NCBI RefSeq assembly: GCF_014635065.1
Contig: NZ_BMCG01000006.1
Span: 218,267 to 282,266, forward strand
Direction of reading: 5' to 3'
DNA from: Oxalicibacterium flavum
GTDB taxonomy: Bacteria > Pseudomonadota > Gammaproteobacteria > Burkholderiales > Burkholderiaceae_D
DNA length: 64,000 nt
Below are positions 46,511 to 57,603 of the stretch, in pieces. Numbering within the stretch: the first letter of the stretch is position 1; each line of letters begins with the position of its first letter. The notes beneath the pieces are model-generated. The model was not told where the DNA came from. It searched no databases and was given only the letters and a program-made list of their open reading frames with translations. The position numbers and the translations under genes are program-made.

Positions 46511-46543
46511 AACCGCCCGACGCGCAAGCCGAGGGCGGTTTTT
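46511..46543 (+). terminator. Intrinsic terminator of pnp
   Basis: AACCGCCC (46511-46518) pairs with GGGCGGTT (46533-46540) followed by TTTCTTT, 20 bp after the stop. Confidence 0.85.
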
Positions 46544-46566
46544 CTTTGCGGGAACGATGGCTTCGT

Positions 46567-46596
46567 TTGACCATGCTCTGTGCAGCGGGCTAGAAT
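46567..46596 (+). promoter_or_regulatory. Sigma-70 promoter of tpiA
   Basis: TTGACC (46567-46572), an 18-bp spacer and TAGAAT (46591-46596), 29 bp before the tpiA ATG and right after the pnp terminator. Confidence 0.7.
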
Positions 46597-46624
46597 AGCG
46601 GGTTAATGAATTTCTGGATTACTT

Positions 46625-47371
46625 ATGCGCCGCAAACTCGTCGCAGGCAACTGGAAAATGAATGGCAGTCTGGCCACCAACGCGGCCTTGCTGGAGCAGG
46701 TCAAGGCCGATTGCGCAAACAGTGCCTGTGAGGTCGCAGTCTGCGTGCCGGCGCCTTACCTCGCGCAGTGCCAGGCACTGCTCGCCGGTAGCCATGTGGC
46801 GCTCGGTGCGCAGGATGTCTCGATGCACGCAGCGGGTGCCTATACCGGCGAAGTCTCGGCGGCGATGCTGCTGGAATTCGGTTGCCGTTACGTGATCGTC
46901 GGCCATTCCGAGCGGCGCGCCTATTTCGGCGAAAGCGACGAGCTGACGGCCAGCAAGGCGGCACGCGCGGTCGCGGCGGGTCTTGTTCCCATCGTCTGTG
47001 TTGGTGAAACGTTGGAGCAGCGCGAAGCGGGGCAGACGGATGCCGTGATCGGTGCGCAGATCGACGCGGTGCTGGCCGGTCTGCCGCAGGGCGGTCTGAG
47101 CGGGATTGTTGTAGCATACGAGCCGGTTTGGGCCATCGGCACCGGCCGCACGGCAACGCCGGAAATGGCGCAGGAAGTCCATGCGATGTTGCGTCAGCGC
47201 ATGCGCGCGGTGGATCAGAAGGCGGTCGAAACGGTACGTATCTTGTACGGCGGCAGCATGAAGCCGGATAACGCCGCCGAGTTGCTGGCGATGCCGGATA
47301 TCGACGGCGGACTGGTTGGCGGTGCGGCATTGAAGGCCGCGGATTTTTTCGGGATCGTCTGCAAATCCTGA
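46625..47371 (+). CDS. tpiA: Triose-phosphate isomerase
   Basis: A 248-residue TIM barrel that interconverts dihydroxyacetone phosphate and glyceraldehyde 3-phosphate. The substrate-binding start [12 protein letters not shown], the electrophilic His in I-V-G-H-S-E-R-R and the catalytic Glu in [11 protein letters not shown] are all seen. It has its own promoter and is followed by secG, the order common in Proteobacteria. The ribosome-binding site is weak. Confidence 0.97.
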   Translation: MRRKLVAGNWKMNGSLATNAALLEQVKADCANSACEVAVCVPAPYLAQCQALLAGSHVALGAQDVSMHAAGAYTGEVSAAMLLEFGCRYVIVGHSERRAYFGESDELTASKAARAVAAGLVPIVCVGETLEQREAGQTDAVIGAQIDAVLAGLPQGGLSGIVVAYEPVWAIGTGRTATPEMAQEVHAMLRQRMRAVDQKAVETVRILYGGSMKPDNAAELLAMPDIDGGLVGGAALKAADFFGIVCKS

Positions 47372-47419
47372 AGCGAACACTGAAGTTTTTACGATTATCT
47401 AGAACTGGAAATTAATTAA

Positions 47420-47797
47420 ATGAATAGCATGCATACCCTCATCGTCGTCCTGCAGGTGCTGTCGGCATTGGCGATCATTGGCCTGGTGCTGTTGCAGCAT
47501 GGTAAAGGTGCCGACATGGGCGCATCGTTCGGCTCGGGTGCCTCGGGCAGCCTGTTCGGTGCGACGGGTTCTTCCAATTTCCTGTCGAAGATGACCGCGC
47601 TGGCCGCCGTCATCTTTTTTTGCGCCACCTTGGGCCTGGCGTTTGTAAGCAATGGTCCGGTGCAGAGCGGTGGCGGCGTGATGGAAAATGCGCCTGTTTC
47701 CGAGGTGCCGGGGGCGGTGCCTGCGGTTCCGGCTGCGCCTGCCGAAGCGCCTGTTGCTCCTGCCGGTGCGGACCGTGCGAATGAAGTCCCGAAATAA
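47420..47797 (+). CDS. secG: Preprotein translocase subunit SecG
   Basis: A 125-residue inner-membrane protein with two spans (about 5-22 and 56-76) and the SecG signature L-L-Q-H-G-K-G-A-D-M-G-A-S-F-G-S-G-A-S in between. It assists the SecYEG channel. The C-terminal 45 residues form an Ala/Pro/Val tail longer than in E. coli. Starts at 47420 or 47429 are possible. tRNA-Leu follows. Confidence 0.93.
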   Translation: MNSMHTLIVVLQVLSALAIIGLVLLQHGKGADMGASFGSGASGSLFGATGSSNFLSKMTALAAVIFFCATLGLAFVSNGPVQSGGGVMENAPVSEVPGAVPAVPAAPAEAPVAPAGADRANEVPK

Positions 47798-47830
47798 AGT
47801 TGTGTTCTTCTATTTTGGTGCGATTGCACA

Positions 47831-47860
47831 TTGAATAAAAGCATCAAAGCAGGTTAAAAT
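47831..47860 (+). promoter_or_regulatory. Sigma-70 promoter of tRNA-Leu
   Basis: TTGAAT (47831-47836), an 18-bp spacer and TAAAAT (47855-47860) end 9 bp before the tRNA 5' end. Confidence 0.7.
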
Positions 47861-47869
47861 AGAAGTCTT

Positions 47870-47954
47870 GCCGACGTGGTGAAATTGGTAGACACGCTAT
47901 CTTGAGGGGGTAGTGGCGCAAGCTGTGCGAGTTCGAGTCTCGCCGTCGGCACCA
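47870..47954 (+). tRNA. tRNA-Leu (anticodon GAG)
   Basis: An 85-nt class II tRNA with acceptor GCCGACG/CGTCGGC, D-loop GAAATTGGTAGAC, anticodon stem-loop CTATCTTGAGGGGGTAG with anticodon GAG at 47904-47906, a long variable arm, T-loop GTTCGAGTC and an encoded CCA. Its place before nuoA, after secG, is conserved in Beta- and Gammaproteobacteria. Confidence 0.95.
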
Positions 47955-47966
47955 AAAAATTAAAGG

Positions 47967-47997
47967 GCCAGCAAGGGTAAGTCCAAGCTGGCTTTTT
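47967..47997 (+). terminator. Intrinsic terminator after tRNA-Leu
   Basis: GCCAGC (47967-47972) pairs with GCTGGC (47987-47992), followed by TTTTT. It separates the tRNA from the nuo operon. Confidence 0.75.
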
Positions 47998-48064
47998 ATC
48001 GACGAGCCTGTCACGGGTTACGTCAAACAAGTATTTTTGCGAAATTTGCCAACCGCTTAGCCAA

Positions 48065-48070
48065 TATACT
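48065..48070 (+). promoter_or_regulatory. Candidate -10 element directly before nuoA
   Basis: TATACT ends 6 bp before the GTG of nuoA, so a transcript from it would begin at or next to the start codon. No good -35 is seen at 17-18 bp. Confidence 0.4.
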
Positions 48071-48076
48071 GTCATC

Positions 48077-48436
48077 GTGAATCTCGAAAACTATTTCCCC
48101 GTTCTGCTTTTCATACTGGTTGGCATCGGTGTCGGTGTGGTGCCCCAGGTCCTCGGCCGTGTTCTGGCTCCCTACAATCCGGATGCTCAAAAGCTGTCTC
48201 CTTACGAATGCGGCTTCGAAGCATTCGAGGACGCGCGCATGAAGTTCGATGTGCGCTATTACCTGGTTGCGATTCTTTTCATTCTGTTCGACCTTGAAGT
48301 TGCCTTCCTCGTTCCGTGGGCTGTGGCGATGCACGATGTCGGTATGTTGGGATTCTGGGCGATGATGATTTTCCTTGGTGTGCTGACCCTCGGTCTGGTA
48401 TTCGAATGGAAAAAAGGCGCGCTGGATTGGGAGTAA
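48077..48436 (+). CDS. nuoA: NADH-quinone oxidoreductase subunit A
   Basis: A 119-residue membrane subunit of complex I with three spans. The conserved loop [11 protein letters not shown] and [19 protein letters not shown] mark NuoA. The start is GTG; the family N-terminus (NLENYFPVL) begins there, yet no ribosome-binding site precedes it. First gene of a complete operon nuoA-N; complex I oxidises NADH and reduces ubiquinone while pumping protons. Confidence 0.96.
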   Translation: MNLENYFPVLLFILVGIGVGVVPQVLGRVLAPYNPDAQKLSPYECGFEAFEDARMKFDVRYYLVAILFILFDLEVAFLVPWAVAMHDVGMLGFWAMMIFLGVLTLGLVFEWKKGALDWE

Positions 48437-48439
48437 GTC

Positions 48440-48916
48440 ATGGCAATTGAAGGCGTATTGAACGAAGGTTTCATCACCACCACGGCTGACAAGCTGCTCA
48501 ACTGGACCCGTACCGGCTCGCTGTGGCCAATGACATTCGGTCTGGCGTGCTGTGCGGTGGAGATGATGCATGCGGGTGCTGCCCGTTACGATCTGGACCG
48601 TTTCGGTATCGTGTTCCGGCCGTCGCCGCGTCAGTCCGACGTGATGATCGTGGCCGGCACGCTGTGCAACAAGATGGCGCCGGCGCTGCGCAAGGTCTAT
48701 GACCAGATGGCCGAGCCGCGCTGGGTGATCTCGATGGGCTCGTGCGCCAACGGCGGCGGCTACTACCACTATTCGTATTCGGTCGTGCGCGGTTGCGACC
48801 GCATCGTGCCGGTCGATGTCTATGTGCCAGGCTGTCCTCCAACTGCCGAGGCGCTGTTGTACGGCATTCTGCAATTGCAGAACAAGATTCGCCGCACCTA
48901 CACGATTGCACGCTAA
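48440..48916 (+). CDS. nuoB: NADH-quinone oxidoreductase subunit B
   Basis: A 158-residue peripheral subunit that holds iron-sulfur cluster N2, the last cluster before quinone. The tandem cysteines are in [11 protein letters not shown] and further ligands in S-M-G-S-C-A-N-G-G and V-P-G-C-P-P-T. It lies 3 bp after nuoA. Confidence 0.97.
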   Translation: MAIEGVLNEGFITTTADKLLNWTRTGSLWPMTFGLACCAVEMMHAGAARYDLDRFGIVFRPSPRQSDVMIVAGTLCNKMAPALRKVYDQMAEPRWVISMGSCANGGGYYHYSYSVVRGCDRIVPVDVYVPGCPPTAEALLYGILQLQNKIRRTYTIAR

Positions 48917-48934
48917 GAATTGCGGCCAGCCATT

Positions 48935-49531
48935 ATGACGACCAAACTTGATTCTCTGGAAGCAGCCCTGCGCAACGCGCTCGGCGATCAGCTTCAAAAC
49001 CTGACTGTGGCACTCGGTGAAGTGACCATCGTCGTCAAAGCCAGCGATTATTTGTCTGCCATGCGCGTCCTGCGCGACCATGCCGATCTGCGTTTTGAGG
49101 AACTCATCGATCTGTGCGGCGTGGATTACTCGACCTACGGCGACGGCGTGTGGGAAGGTCCGCGTTTCGCCGTGGTCTCGCATCTGCTGTCGATCTCGCA
49201 CAACTGGCGTCTGCGCGTGCGTGTATTTGCGCCTGACGATGATATGCCGGTGGTGGCCTCGGTGATCGATATCTGGCCATCGGCCAACTGGTACGAGCGC
49301 GAGGCATTCGACTTCTACGGCATTCTGTTCGAAGGTCACAACGACCTGCGCCGCATCCTGACCGACTACGGCTTCATCGGCCATCCGTTCCGCAAGGACT
49401 TCCCGGTGTCGGGCTATGTCGAGATGCGCTACGACCCTGAACAGAAGCGCGTGATTTACCAGCCGGTCACGATCGAGCCGCGTGAAAACGTGCCGCGCGT
49501 GATTCGCGAAGAACAGTACGGGATGAAATAA
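48935..49531 (+). CDS. nuoC: NADH-quinone oxidoreductase subunit C
   Basis: A 198-residue peripheral-arm subunit (30-kDa family), signature [20 protein letters not shown]. It is separate from NuoD, unlike the fused NuoCD of enterobacteria. The ATG at 48935 is preferred over an in-frame codon 15 bp upstream. The stop overlaps the nuoD start (TAATG). Confidence 0.96.
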   Translation: MTTKLDSLEAALRNALGDQLQNLTVALGEVTIVVKASDYLSAMRVLRDHADLRFEELIDLCGVDYSTYGDGVWEGPRFAVVSHLLSISHNWRLRVRVFAPDDDMPVVASVIDIWPSANWYEREAFDFYGILFEGHNDLRRILTDYGFIGHPFRKDFPVSGYVEMRYDPEQKRVIYQPVTIEPRENVPRVIREEQYGMK

Positions 49532-50784
49532 TGGCTGAGATCAAGAATTACACCCTGAACTTCGGTCCTCAGCACCCGGCAGCGCACGGCGTGCTGCGCC
49601 TGGTTCTGGAGTTGGACGGCGAGGTCATTCAGCGCGCCGATCCGCATATCGGCCTGCTGCACCGTGCCACCGAAAAGCTGGCAGAGCAAAAAACCTATCT
49701 GCAGTCCGTGCCGTACATGGATCGTCTCGACTACGTGTCGATGATGTGCAACGAGCACGGCTACGTGATGGCGATCGAGCGTCTGCTCGGTGTCGAAGTG
49801 CCGTTGCGCGCCCAGTACATCCGCGTGATGTTCGACGAGATCACCCGCATCCTGAATCACTTGATGTGGATCGGCGCGCACGCGCTCGACGTTGGCGCGA
49901 TGGCGGTGTTCCTGTATGCCTTCCGCGAGCGCGAAGACCTGATGGACTGCTACGAGGCCGTTTCCGGCGCGCGCATGCATGCTGCCTACTATCGTCCGGG
50001 CGGCGTCTATCGCGATCTGCCGGACACCATGCCGCAGCACAAGGCATCGGTGGTGCGCAATGCCAAGGCGATCAAGCAGCTCAACGAAAACCGTCAGGGT
50101 TCGCTGCTCGACTTCATCGAAGACTTCACCAACCGTTTCCCGACCTACGTCGACGAGTACGAAACGCTGCTGACCGACAACCGTATCTGGAAGCAGCGTC
50201 TGGTCGGAGTCGGCGTGGTTTCGCCGGAACGTGCCAAGGCGATGGGCTTTACCGGTCCGATGCTGCGCGGTTCGGGCATCGAATGGGATCTGCGCAAGAA
50301 CCAGCCGTACGAAGTTTATGACCTGATGGATTTCGACATCCCGGTCGGCACCAACGGTGACTGCTACGACCGTTATCTGGTCCGCGTGGAAGAAATGCGT
50401 CAGTCCAACCGCATCATCAAGCAGTGCATCGAATGGCTGCGCAACAATGCGGGTCCGGTCATGACCGACAACCACAAGGTGGCGCCGCCATCGCGCGTTG
50501 GCATGAAGTCGAACATGGAAGACCTGATTCACCACTTCAAACTCTTTACCGAGGGCTTCCATGTGCCGCCTGGTGAAGCGTATGCGGCAGTGGAACATCC
50601 GAAGGGCGAGTTCGGCGTGTATCTGATTTCCGATGGCGCCAACAAGCCGTATCGCATGAAGATCCGCGCTCCCGGCTTTGCGCATCTGCAAGGCATGGAC
50701 GAGATGTCCAAAGGGCATATGCTGGCCGATGCCGTGACCATCATCGGTACGCAGGATATTGTGTTTGGTGAGATTGACCGCTGA
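49531..50784 (+). CDS. nuoD: NADH-quinone oxidoreductase subunit D
   Basis: A 417-residue 49-kDa-type subunit that lines the quinone-binding cavity with NuoB. Family segments: [13 protein letters not shown] near the N-terminus (quinone-site His), [10 protein letters not shown], and [12 protein letters not shown]. Length is standard for the non-fused protein. Confidence 0.97.
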   Translation: MAEIKNYTLNFGPQHPAAHGVLRLVLELDGEVIQRADPHIGLLHRATEKLAEQKTYLQSVPYMDRLDYVSMMCNEHGYVMAIERLLGVEVPLRAQYIRVMFDEITRILNHLMWIGAHALDVGAMAVFLYAFREREDLMDCYEAVSGARMHAAYYRPGGVYRDLPDTMPQHKASVVRNAKAIKQLNENRQGSLLDFIEDFTNRFPTYVDEYETLLTDNRIWKQRLVGVGVVSPERAKAMGFTGPMLRGSGIEWDLRKNQPYEVYDLMDFDIPVGTNGDCYDRYLVRVEEMRQSNRIIKQCIEWLRNNAGPVMTDNHKVAPPSRVGMKSNMEDLIHHFKLFTEGFHVPPGEAYAAVEHPKGEFGVYLISDGANKPYRMKIRAPGFAHLQGMDEMSKGHMLADAVTIIGTQDIVFGEIDR

Positions 50785-50811
50785 TCGCGGGCAATGAGTA
50801 GAGGCATAAAG

Positions 50812-51291
50812 ATGCTGTTATCTGAGCAAGCATACAAAAGGATCGATCGCGAGATCGCCAAATTCCCTCCCGAGCAGAGGCAGTCCGCCACCATGGCCGC
50901 ATTGGCCATTGCGCAGGAAGAAACCAACTGGCTGTCGCCTGAAGTGATGCAGGAAATCGCCGACTACCTCCGCATGCCGGCGATCGCCGTGCAGGAAGTC
51001 GCGACCTTCTACAACATGTACAACACCAAGCCGGTGGGCAAGACGAAGATTTCGGTTTGTACCAATCTGCCATGCCTGCTGTCGGGGGGCGAGCGCGCTG
51101 CGCACTACCTGAAGGAAAAGCTGGGTATCGATTACCGTGAAACGACCGAGGACGGTCAGTTCACGCTGCAGGAAGGCGAGTGCATGGGCGCCTGTGGCGA
51201 CGCGCCCGTCATGCTGGTCAACAACCATCGCATGTGCAGCTTCATGTCGAACGAGAAGATCGATGCACTGGTAGAGGAACTCAAGAAATGA
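50812..51291 (+). CDS. nuoE: NADH-quinone oxidoreductase subunit E
   Basis: A 159-residue thioredoxin-fold subunit with a 2Fe-2S cluster (N1a). Four cysteine ligands lie in S-V-C-T-N-L-P-C and E-C-M-G-A-C. ATG 50812 gives the common N-terminus [11 protein letters not shown] 50794 would add six residues. Its stop overlaps the nuoF start (ATGA). Confidence 0.95.
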   Translation: MLLSEQAYKRIDREIAKFPPEQRQSATMAALAIAQEETNWLSPEVMQEIADYLRMPAIAVQEVATFYNMYNTKPVGKTKISVCTNLPCLLSGGERAAHYLKEKLGIDYRETTEDGQFTLQEGECMGACGDAPVMLVNNHRMCSFMSNEKIDALVEELKK

Positions 51292-52583
51292 CCTGCCTGC
51301 ACAATCGTCATATCAAGCCGCTGATTTTCGCGAATCTGACCGGCGACAACTGGGGTCTGGACGAATACGTCAAGCGTGGCGGCTATTCGTCGCTGAAGCG
51401 CATCCTGTCCGAAGGCATGACGCCCGAGCAGGTGATTGCCGAAGTCAAGGCATCGACGCTGCGCGGTCGTGGCGGTGCGGGCTTCCCGAGCGGCCTGAAG
51501 TGGAGCTTCATGCCGAAGAATTACGAAGGCCAGAAATACCTGGTCTGCAATTCCGACGAGGGCGAGCCGGGCACGTTCAAGGATCGCGACATCCTGCGCT
51601 ACAATCCGCACTCGGTGATCGAAGGCATGACCATCGCCGCCTATGCAATGGGCGTCACGGTCGGCTACAACTATATCCACGGCGAAATCTTCGAGGTGTA
51701 TCAGCGCTTCGAAGAGGCGCTGGAGCAGGCGCGTGCTGCAGGCTTCCTCGGCGACAACATCCTGGGTTCGTCGCACAGCTTCCAGCTGCACGCTTTCCAT
51801 GGCTACGGTGCCTACATCTGTGGCGAGGAAACCGCGCTGCTCGAATCGATCGAGGGCAAGAAAGGCCAGCCGCGCTTCAAGCCGCCGTTCCCGGCCAGCT
51901 ACGGTCTGTTCGGCAAGCCGACCACGATCAACAATACCGAAACCTTCGCAGCCGTCCCGTTCATCTTCCAGGTGGGCGCCGAGGCATACGCGGGACTGGG
52001 CAAGCCGAACAACGGCGGCACCAAGATTTTCTCGGTGTCGGGCGACGTCACCAATCCTGGTAATTACGAGATTCCTCTGGGTACGCCATTCGCGACCCTG
52101 CTGGAACTGGCTGGCGGCGTGCGCGACGGCAAGAAGCTCAAGGCTGTCATCCCTGGCGGTTCGTCGGTGCCTGTGGTGCGCGGCGACGTCATGATGGCTA
52201 CCGACATGGATTATGATTCGGTCGCCAAGGCAGGCTCCATGCTGGGTTCCGGTGCTGTCATCGTGATGGACGAGACGCGCTGCATGGTCAAGTCGCTGCT
52301 GCGTCTGTCGTACTTCTACTTTGAAGAATCCTGCGGTCAATGTACGCCATGCCGCGAGGGCACGGGCTGGTTGTATCGCATGGTGCAGCGTATCGAAAAC
52401 GGTCAGGGCAGGGTGGAAGACCTCGATATGCTGAACTCCATTGCCGACAACATTCAGGGACGCACGATCTGCGCGCTGGGTGACGCTGCCGCGATGCCGG
52501 TGCGTGCAATGATCCAGCAGTTCCGTGAAGAATTTGTGTATCACATCGAGCATAAGCATTGCTTGGTGCCCGCTTACGTATAG
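51288..52583 (+). CDS. nuoF: NADH-quinone oxidoreductase subunit F
   Basis: A 431-residue subunit that binds NADH, FMN and the N3 4Fe-4S cluster. Seen are the glycine-rich site [15 protein letters not shown], the FMN loop [12 protein letters not shown] and the cluster motif [16 protein letters not shown] 51288 is chosen because it overlaps nuoE and matches the family start. A 57-bp gap with a short CTCACT/AGTGAG hairpin precedes nuoG. Confidence 0.96.
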   Translation: MTCLHNRHIKPLIFANLTGDNWGLDEYVKRGGYSSLKRILSEGMTPEQVIAEVKASTLRGRGGAGFPSGLKWSFMPKNYEGQKYLVCNSDEGEPGTFKDRDILRYNPHSVIEGMTIAAYAMGVTVGYNYIHGEIFEVYQRFEEALEQARAAGFLGDNILGSSHSFQLHAFHGYGAYICGEETALLESIEGKKGQPRFKPPFPASYGLFGKPTTINNTETFAAVPFIFQVGAEAYAGLGKPNNGGTKIFSVSGDVTNPGNYEIPLGTPFATLLELAGGVRDGKKLKAVIPGGSSVPVVRGDVMMATDMDYDSVAKAGSMLGSGAVIVMDETRCMVKSLLRLSYFYFEESCGQCTPCREGTGWLYRMVQRIENGQGRVEDLDMLNSIADNIQGRTICALGDAAAMPVRAMIQQFREEFVYHIEHKHCLVPAYV

Positions 52584-52640
52584 CACCTCACTTCGTTTAT
52601 CAAAACCTAGTGAGAACACTGACGCAGAAAAAGCAAAGCC

Positions 52641-54980
52641 ATGGTTGAAATCGAAATAGACGGCAAGAAGGTCGAAGTGCAGGAAGGCAGCATGGTAATG
52701 GATGCTGCCAACAAGCTCGGCACATACATTCCGCATTTTTGCTACCACAAGAAGCTGTCCATCGCGGCCAACTGCCGCATGTGCCTGGTTGAAGTGGAGA
52801 AGGCGCCCAAGCCGTTGCCGGCTTGCGCCACGCCCGTTACGCCCGGCATGATCGTCCGCTCGCACAGCGAGAAAGCCATCACGGCGCAAAAGGGCGTGAT
52901 GGAATTCCTGCTCATCAACCACCCGCTCGATTGCCCGATCTGCGATCAGGGCGGCGAATGCCAATTGCAGGATCTGGCAGTGGGTTACGGTGGTTCTTCT
53001 TCGCGCTACGAAGAAGAAAAACGTGTCGTCGTGCCGAAAGATGTCGGCCCGCTGATCTCCATGCAGGAAATGAGCCGCTGCATTCACTGCACGCGCTGCG
53101 TCCGTTTCGGCCAGGAAATCGCCGGCGTCATGGAATTCGGCATGCTCAACCGTGGCGAACACTCCGAGATCACTTCCTTCGTCGGCAAGACTGTTGACTC
53201 CGAACTGTCGGGCAACATGATCGACCTGTGCCCGGTCGGTGCCCTGACGTCCAAGCCGTTCCGCTACAGTGCACGTACCTGGGAACTGTCGCGTCGCAAA
53301 TCGGTGAGCCCGCACGACAGCCTCGGCGCCAACCTGATCGTCCAGGTCAAGGCCGGCAAGGTCATGCGCGTGCTGCCGCTCGAGAACGAAGACGTCAACG
53401 AATGCTGGATCTCGGACAAGGACCGTTTCGCCTACGAAGCGCTGAACAGCGAGGACCGCCTGGCCGCGCCGATGATCAAGCAGGACGGCAAGTGGCAGGA
53501 AACCGACTGGCAGACCGCGCTCGAATACGTGGCGCATGGCCTGCGCAACATCCGTCACGAACACGGCGCCGATGCGATCGCCGCGCTGGCGACGCCGAAT
53601 TCCACGCTGGAAGAACTGTCGCTGCTGGGCAAGCTGGTGCGTGGCATCGGTTCCGAGAACATCGATTTCCGTCTGCGTCAGTCCGATGCTTCGCTCGATT
53701 CTTCGATCAAGCCATGGCTCGGCATGTCGATCAACGAGTTTGCCGCGCTCAAGCGCGCATTCGTGATCGGTTCCTTCCTGCGCAAGGATCACCCGCTGCT
53801 GGCTGCGCGTCTGCGCCTGGCAGTGAAGGGCGGTGCCAGCCTCAGCATCCTGCATGCGACCGACGACGACCTGCTGATGCCGGTCGCCAACAAGATGATC
53901 AAGGCACCATCCGACTGGCTGGCTGCGCTGGGTGAAGTCATCGTCGCCGTTGCCGAGGCACGCGGTGTGACTGCACCGGCCGGTTTCGAAGGCGTTGCCG
54001 CCTCGGCCGAAGCCAAGCAGATCGCTGCGAGCCTGCTGTCGGGCGAACCGAAGGCTGTTCTGCTCGGCAATGCCGTGCTCCAGCATCCGGAAGCGGCCAA
54101 GCTGCACGCTGCGGCGCAATGGATCGCCCAGAACACCGATGCGCGTTTCGGTTTCCTGACCGAAGCTGCCAATACTGTGGGCGGCTATCTCGCGAACGCC
54201 TTGCCGGGTGCCAATGGCGCCAACGCGGTGCAGATGTTCGAACAGCCGCGCAAGGCCTATCTGTTGCTGAACGCAGAACCTGAACTCGACACTTTCAACC
54301 CGCAGGCTGCGCGTGCCGCGCTGAACCAGGCCGATATGGTCGTCGTGATGTCGGCCTTCAAGCACGGCGCCGACTTCGCCGACGTCATGCTGCCGATCAC
54401 GCCGTTCTCGGAAACCTCGGGTACCTTCGTCAACTGCGAAGGCCGTGCACAGAGCTTCAACGGCACCGTCAAGCCGCTCGGCGATGCGCGTCCGGGCTGG
54501 AAGGTCCTGCGCGTGCTGGGCAACCTGCTCGAACTCGACGGTTTCGACTACGACGCCTCGGAAACCATCCGCAACGAAATCATCGGCGCCAACGCACCGG
54601 CGGAAGCCAACCTGCAGCCGCGCCTGAACAACATCGGCAAGGCGCTGCCGCAGGCGGTCAAGGCCGCTTCGGCTGGAGCGCTGGAGCGCGTGGCGGACGT
54701 GCCTATCTATGCCACCGACGCCATCGTGCGCCGTTCCGAGCCGCTGCAGCAAACGCGCGACGGCGCAGAGCCGAAGGCATGGCTGTCGGCCGATCTGGCT
54801 GCCAAGTTGGGCGTTGCGGCCGGTGATCAGGTCAAGGTAGTGCAGGGTAGCGGCAGCGCGGTGCTGGCGGCCGCCATCGACAAGACCCTGCCGGTCAATG
54901 TAGTGCGCGTGGCTGCCGGACATCCGTCCACTGCCGGCCTCGGCGCAATGTTCGGTCCTATCAGCGTGGAGAAAGCGTAA
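52641..54980 (+). CDS. nuoG: NADH-quinone oxidoreductase subunit G
   Basis: A 779-residue molybdopterin-oxidoreductase-like subunit carrying several clusters. The N-terminal 2Fe-2S domain shows P-H-F-C-Y-H and C-R-M-C-L-V-E-V; a His/Cys 4Fe-4S site follows ([14 protein letters not shown]) and then two ferredoxin-like motifs ([10 protein letters not shown] and D-L-C-P-V-G-A-L-T). The rest lacks molybdenum ligation. It transfers electrons from NuoF towards NuoI. The stop overlaps nuoH (TAATG). Confidence 0.95.
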   Translation: MVEIEIDGKKVEVQEGSMVMDAANKLGTYIPHFCYHKKLSIAANCRMCLVEVEKAPKPLPACATPVTPGMIVRSHSEKAITAQKGVMEFLLINHPLDCPICDQGGECQLQDLAVGYGGSSSRYEEEKRVVVPKDVGPLISMQEMSRCIHCTRCVRFGQEIAGVMEFGMLNRGEHSEITSFVGKTVDSELSGNMIDLCPVGALTSKPFRYSARTWELSRRKSVSPHDSLGANLIVQVKAGKVMRVLPLENEDVNECWISDKDRFAYEALNSEDRLAAPMIKQDGKWQETDWQTALEYVAHGLRNIRHEHGADAIAALATPNSTLEELSLLGKLVRGIGSENIDFRLRQSDASLDSSIKPWLGMSINEFAALKRAFVIGSFLRKDHPLLAARLRLAVKGGASLSILHATDDDLLMPVANKMIKAPSDWLAALGEVIVAVAEARGVTAPAGFEGVAASAEAKQIAASLLSGEPKAVLLGNAVLQHPEAAKLHAAAQWIAQNTDARFGFLTEAANTVGGYLANALPGANGANAVQMFEQPRKAYLLLNAEPELDTFNPQAARAALNQADMVVVMSAFKHGADFADVMLPITPFSETSGTFVNCEGRAQSFNGTVKPLGDARPGWKVLRVLGNLLELDGFDYDASETIRNEIIGANAPAEANLQPRLNNIGKALPQAVKAASAGALERVADVPIYATDAIVRRSEPLQQTRDGAEPKAWLSADLAAKLGVAAGDQVKVVQGSGSAVLAAAIDKTLPVNVVRVAAGHPSTAGLGAMFGPISVEKA

Positions 54981-56053
54981 TGGATCAAGTATTACTGTCC
55001 ATCCACGCAACGGGTGACTCAATTTTCGGCTACTACTGGCCGCTGGTCTGGAACCTCGTCAAGATCATTGCCGTGGTCGCTCCCCTGATGGGCGCGGTTG
55101 CCTACATGACCTTGTGGGAACGTAAAGTCATCGGCTGGATGCACGTGCGTCATGGCCCCAACCGTACCGGTCCGGCCGGTCTGCTGCAGCCGATCGCCGA
55201 CGGCGTCAAGCTGCTGCTGAAGGAAATCGTCGTTCCGGCCAAATCGAACAAGGCGCTGTTCGTGATCGCACCGGTCATGACCATCATGCCATCGCTGGTT
55301 GCCTGGGCCGTGATTCCGTTCGGTCCCGAGGTTGCACTGGCCAACGTCAATGCCGGGCTGCTGTTCGTGATGGCGATCACCTCGCTCGAAGTCTATGGCG
55401 TCATCATCGCCGGCTGGGCCTCGAACTCGAAGTATGCGTTCCTTGGCGCGATGCGCGCCTCGGCACAGATGATCTCGTACGAGATCGCGATGGGCTTCGT
55501 GCTGGTGACGATCCTGATGATCACCGGTTCCATGAACCTGACCGATGTCGTGATGACGCAGACCGCAGGCCGTTTCGCCGAGATGGGCGTGAACTTCCTG
55601 TCGTGGAACTGGCTGCCGCTGCTGCCGCTGTTCATCATTTACGTGGTGTCCGGCACCGCCGAACTGAATCGTCACCCGTTCGACGTGGTGGAGGGCGAAT
55701 CGGAGATCGTTGCCGGTCACATGGTCGAGTATTCGGGCATGTCGTTCGCGATGTTCTTCCTGGCCGAGTACGCCAACATGTGGCTGATCTCGATCCTGAC
55801 CGCGCTGATGTTCCTCGGTGGCTGGGCCGCGCCGTTCGAATTCGCGCCGTTCACCTGGATTCCGGGATGGATCTGGCTGGGCCTGAAGACCCTGTTCGTG
55901 ATCACGCTGTTTGTCTGGTTCCGTGCTTCGTTCCCGCGTTATCGCTATGACCAGATCATGCGTCTGGGCTGGAAAGTGTTCATCCCGCTGACCCTGGTCT
56001 GGTTCCTGGTTGTCGCGATCTGGATGAAGACGCCATGGAACATCTGGAACTAA
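54980..56053 (+). CDS. nuoH: NADH-quinone oxidoreductase subunit H
   Basis: A 357-residue membrane subunit with about eight spans that joins the peripheral arm to the pump and forms part of the quinone tunnel. Signatures: [18 protein letters not shown] and [19 protein letters not shown]. Length is slightly over the E. coli protein. Confidence 0.97.
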   Translation: MDQVLLSIHATGDSIFGYYWPLVWNLVKIIAVVAPLMGAVAYMTLWERKVIGWMHVRHGPNRTGPAGLLQPIADGVKLLLKEIVVPAKSNKALFVIAPVMTIMPSLVAWAVIPFGPEVALANVNAGLLFVMAITSLEVYGVIIAGWASNSKYAFLGAMRASAQMISYEIAMGFVLVTILMITGSMNLTDVVMTQTAGRFAEMGVNFLSWNWLPLLPLFIIYVVSGTAELNRHPFDVVEGESEIVAGHMVEYSGMSFAMFFLAEYANMWLISILTALMFLGGWAAPFEFAPFTWIPGWIWLGLKTLFVITLFVWFRASFPRYRYDQIMRLGWKVFIPLTLVWFLVVAIWMKTPWNIWN

Positions 56054-56081
56054 TGCAAGGCTGAGCAAAGAGGAAGCCAAG

Positions 56082-56570
56082 ATGGAAGCAATTAAGGATT
56101 TTTTCGGTAGCCTGATGCTGCGCGAGCTCTTCAAGGGCATGGCGCTCACCGGCCGCTACATGTTCGCGCGCAAGGTCACTGTCCAGTATCCGGAAGAGAA
56201 GACCCCGCAATCGATACGTTTTCGCGGTCTGCACGCGCTGCGCCGTTATCCGAATGGAGAAGAGCGCTGCATCGCCTGCAAGTTGTGCGAGGCAGTCTGC
56301 CCGGCAATGGCGATCTCGATCGAGTCGGACCAGCGTGCCGACGGTACCCGCCGCACCACGCGCTATGACATCGACCTGACCAAGTGCATTTTCTGCGGTT
56401 TCTGCGAAGAGTCGTGCCCGGTTGACTCGATCGTCGAGACGCACATTCTCGAGTACCACGGCGAAAAGCGCGGCGATCTGTACTACACCAAGGAAATGCT
56501 GCTGGCCGTCGGCGATCGCTTCGAACCCGAGATCGCCGCTGCGCGTGCCGCCGACGCGGCCTATCGTTGA
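56082..56570 (+). CDS. nuoI: NADH-quinone oxidoreductase subunit I
   Basis: A 162-residue ferredoxin-like subunit with two 4Fe-4S clusters (N6a, N6b). Motifs [12 protein letters not shown] and [12 protein letters not shown] provide the eight ligands. A short amphipathic N-terminal part contacts the membrane. It lies 28 bp after nuoH. Confidence 0.97.
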   Translation: MEAIKDFFGSLMLRELFKGMALTGRYMFARKVTVQYPEEKTPQSIRFRGLHALRRYPNGEERCIACKLCEAVCPAMAISIESDQRADGTRRTTRYDIDLTKCIFCGFCEESCPVDSIVETHILEYHGEKRGDLYYTKEMLLAVGDRFEPEIAAARAADAAYR

Positions 56571-56610
56571 TTAATCATTTGGCGGCGTTGCGCTGACTTT
56601 CTGGCTGACT

Positions 56611-57255
56611 ATGGAATTTACAACTGTCTTGTTCTACGCGTTTGCAGCGATCCTGGTGTTCGCGGCGATTCGCGTCATCACCGACCGCAATCCGGTTCAC
56701 GCGGCACTGTTTCTGGTGCTTTCCTTCGCATCGGCATCCGCCCTGTGGATGCTGATCAAGGCCGAGTTCCTGTCGATCGTGCTGGTGCTCGTCTATGTGG
56801 GCGCCGTCATGGTGCTGTTCCTGTTCGTCGTGATGATGGTGGATATCAAGCTCAGCAAGCTGCGTGAAGGCTTCTGGGGCTATCTGCCGCTGGCGGCGAC
56901 GGTGGGTGTGATCATCGTGCTCGAAATGGCAGCCGTCCTGTTCCAGGCCTTCTGGACTGCCGACGTCGCCGTGCCGGCAGGTGCCGACATGATCGGCAAC
57001 ACGCGCGAACTCGGCAAGCTCATCTATACCGAATATCTGTACGCATTCGAACTCGCAGGCCTGCTGCTGCTGCTGGGCATGGTGGCGGCCGTTGCGCTGA
57101 CCATGCGCAAGCGCAAGGACAGCAAGTACTACGCGCCGGGTGATGCAGTGCGTGTGCGCGCTTCCGATCGCGTGCGCATCGTGAAGATGAAGGCAGAGTC
57201 GAACCGCGACAGTGGCGACAATCAATCCGCTGCCCCGTCGGCAGAACAAAAATAA
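56611..57255 (+). CDS. nuoJ: NADH-quinone oxidoreductase subunit J
   Basis: A 214-residue membrane subunit with five predicted spans; the signature [16 protein letters not shown] is in the pi-bulge helix 3. The C-terminus is a charged, low-complexity tail (K-R-K-D... Q-S-A-A-P-S-A-E-Q) longer than in E. coli. Confidence 0.94.
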   Translation: MEFTTVLFYAFAAILVFAAIRVITDRNPVHAALFLVLSFASASALWMLIKAEFLSIVLVLVYVGAVMVLFLFVVMMVDIKLSKLREGFWGYLPLAATVGVIIVLEMAAVLFQAFWTADVAVPAGADMIGNTRELGKLIYTEYLYAFELAGLLLLLGMVAAVALTMRKRKDSKYYAPGDAVRVRASDRVRIVKMKAESNRDSGDNQSAAPSAEQK

Positions 57256-57265
57256 GGGGAGTGTT

Positions 57266-57574
57266 GTGGAGTTATCGCTCGTTCATTATCTGATTCTCGG
57301 CGCGATCCTGTTCGCGATCTCGATCGTCGGCATTTTTCTGAATCGCAAGAACATCATCATCCTGCTGATGGCCATCGAACTGATGCTGTTGGCGGTGAAC
57401 ATGAATTTCGTGGCTTTTTCCTATTTCCTCGGAGATGCGGCAGGTCAGATTTTCGTCTTCTTCATTCTGACCGTGGCTGCTGCTGAAGCTGCAATTGGTC
57501 TTGCCATTCTGGTGTCCCTGTTCCGTACGCTGGATACCATCAATGTGGAAGATCTCGATAGCCTCAAGGGCTGA
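57266..57574 (+). CDS. nuoK: NADH-quinone oxidoreductase subunit K
   Basis: A 102-residue antiporter-like membrane subunit of exactly the usual length with three spans; conserved Glu in [12 protein letters not shown] and [17 protein letters not shown] at 57266 is chosen because AAGGGGA lies 6 bp upstream; the open frame extends further back, into the end of nuoJ, but without family sequence. Confidence 0.95.
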   Translation: MELSLVHYLILGAILFAISIVGIFLNRKNIIILLMAIELMLLAVNMNFVAFSYFLGDAAGQIFVFFILTVAAAEAAIGLAILVSLFRTLDTINVEDLDSLKG

Positions 57575-57603
57575 TTTCCGAACAATAACGAATAAGGTTG
57601 ATC

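Noticed and set aside
44233..46527. Long minus-strand open frame opposite pnp
   Set aside because: It mirrors pnp and ignores the real gene boundaries and terminators.
51156..55022. Very long open frame on the minus strand opposite nuoE-nuoF-nuoG
   Set aside because: It mirrors real complex I genes in a high-GC genome; the translation has no recognisable domain and biased His/Arg/Asp composition, typical of an antisense shadow.
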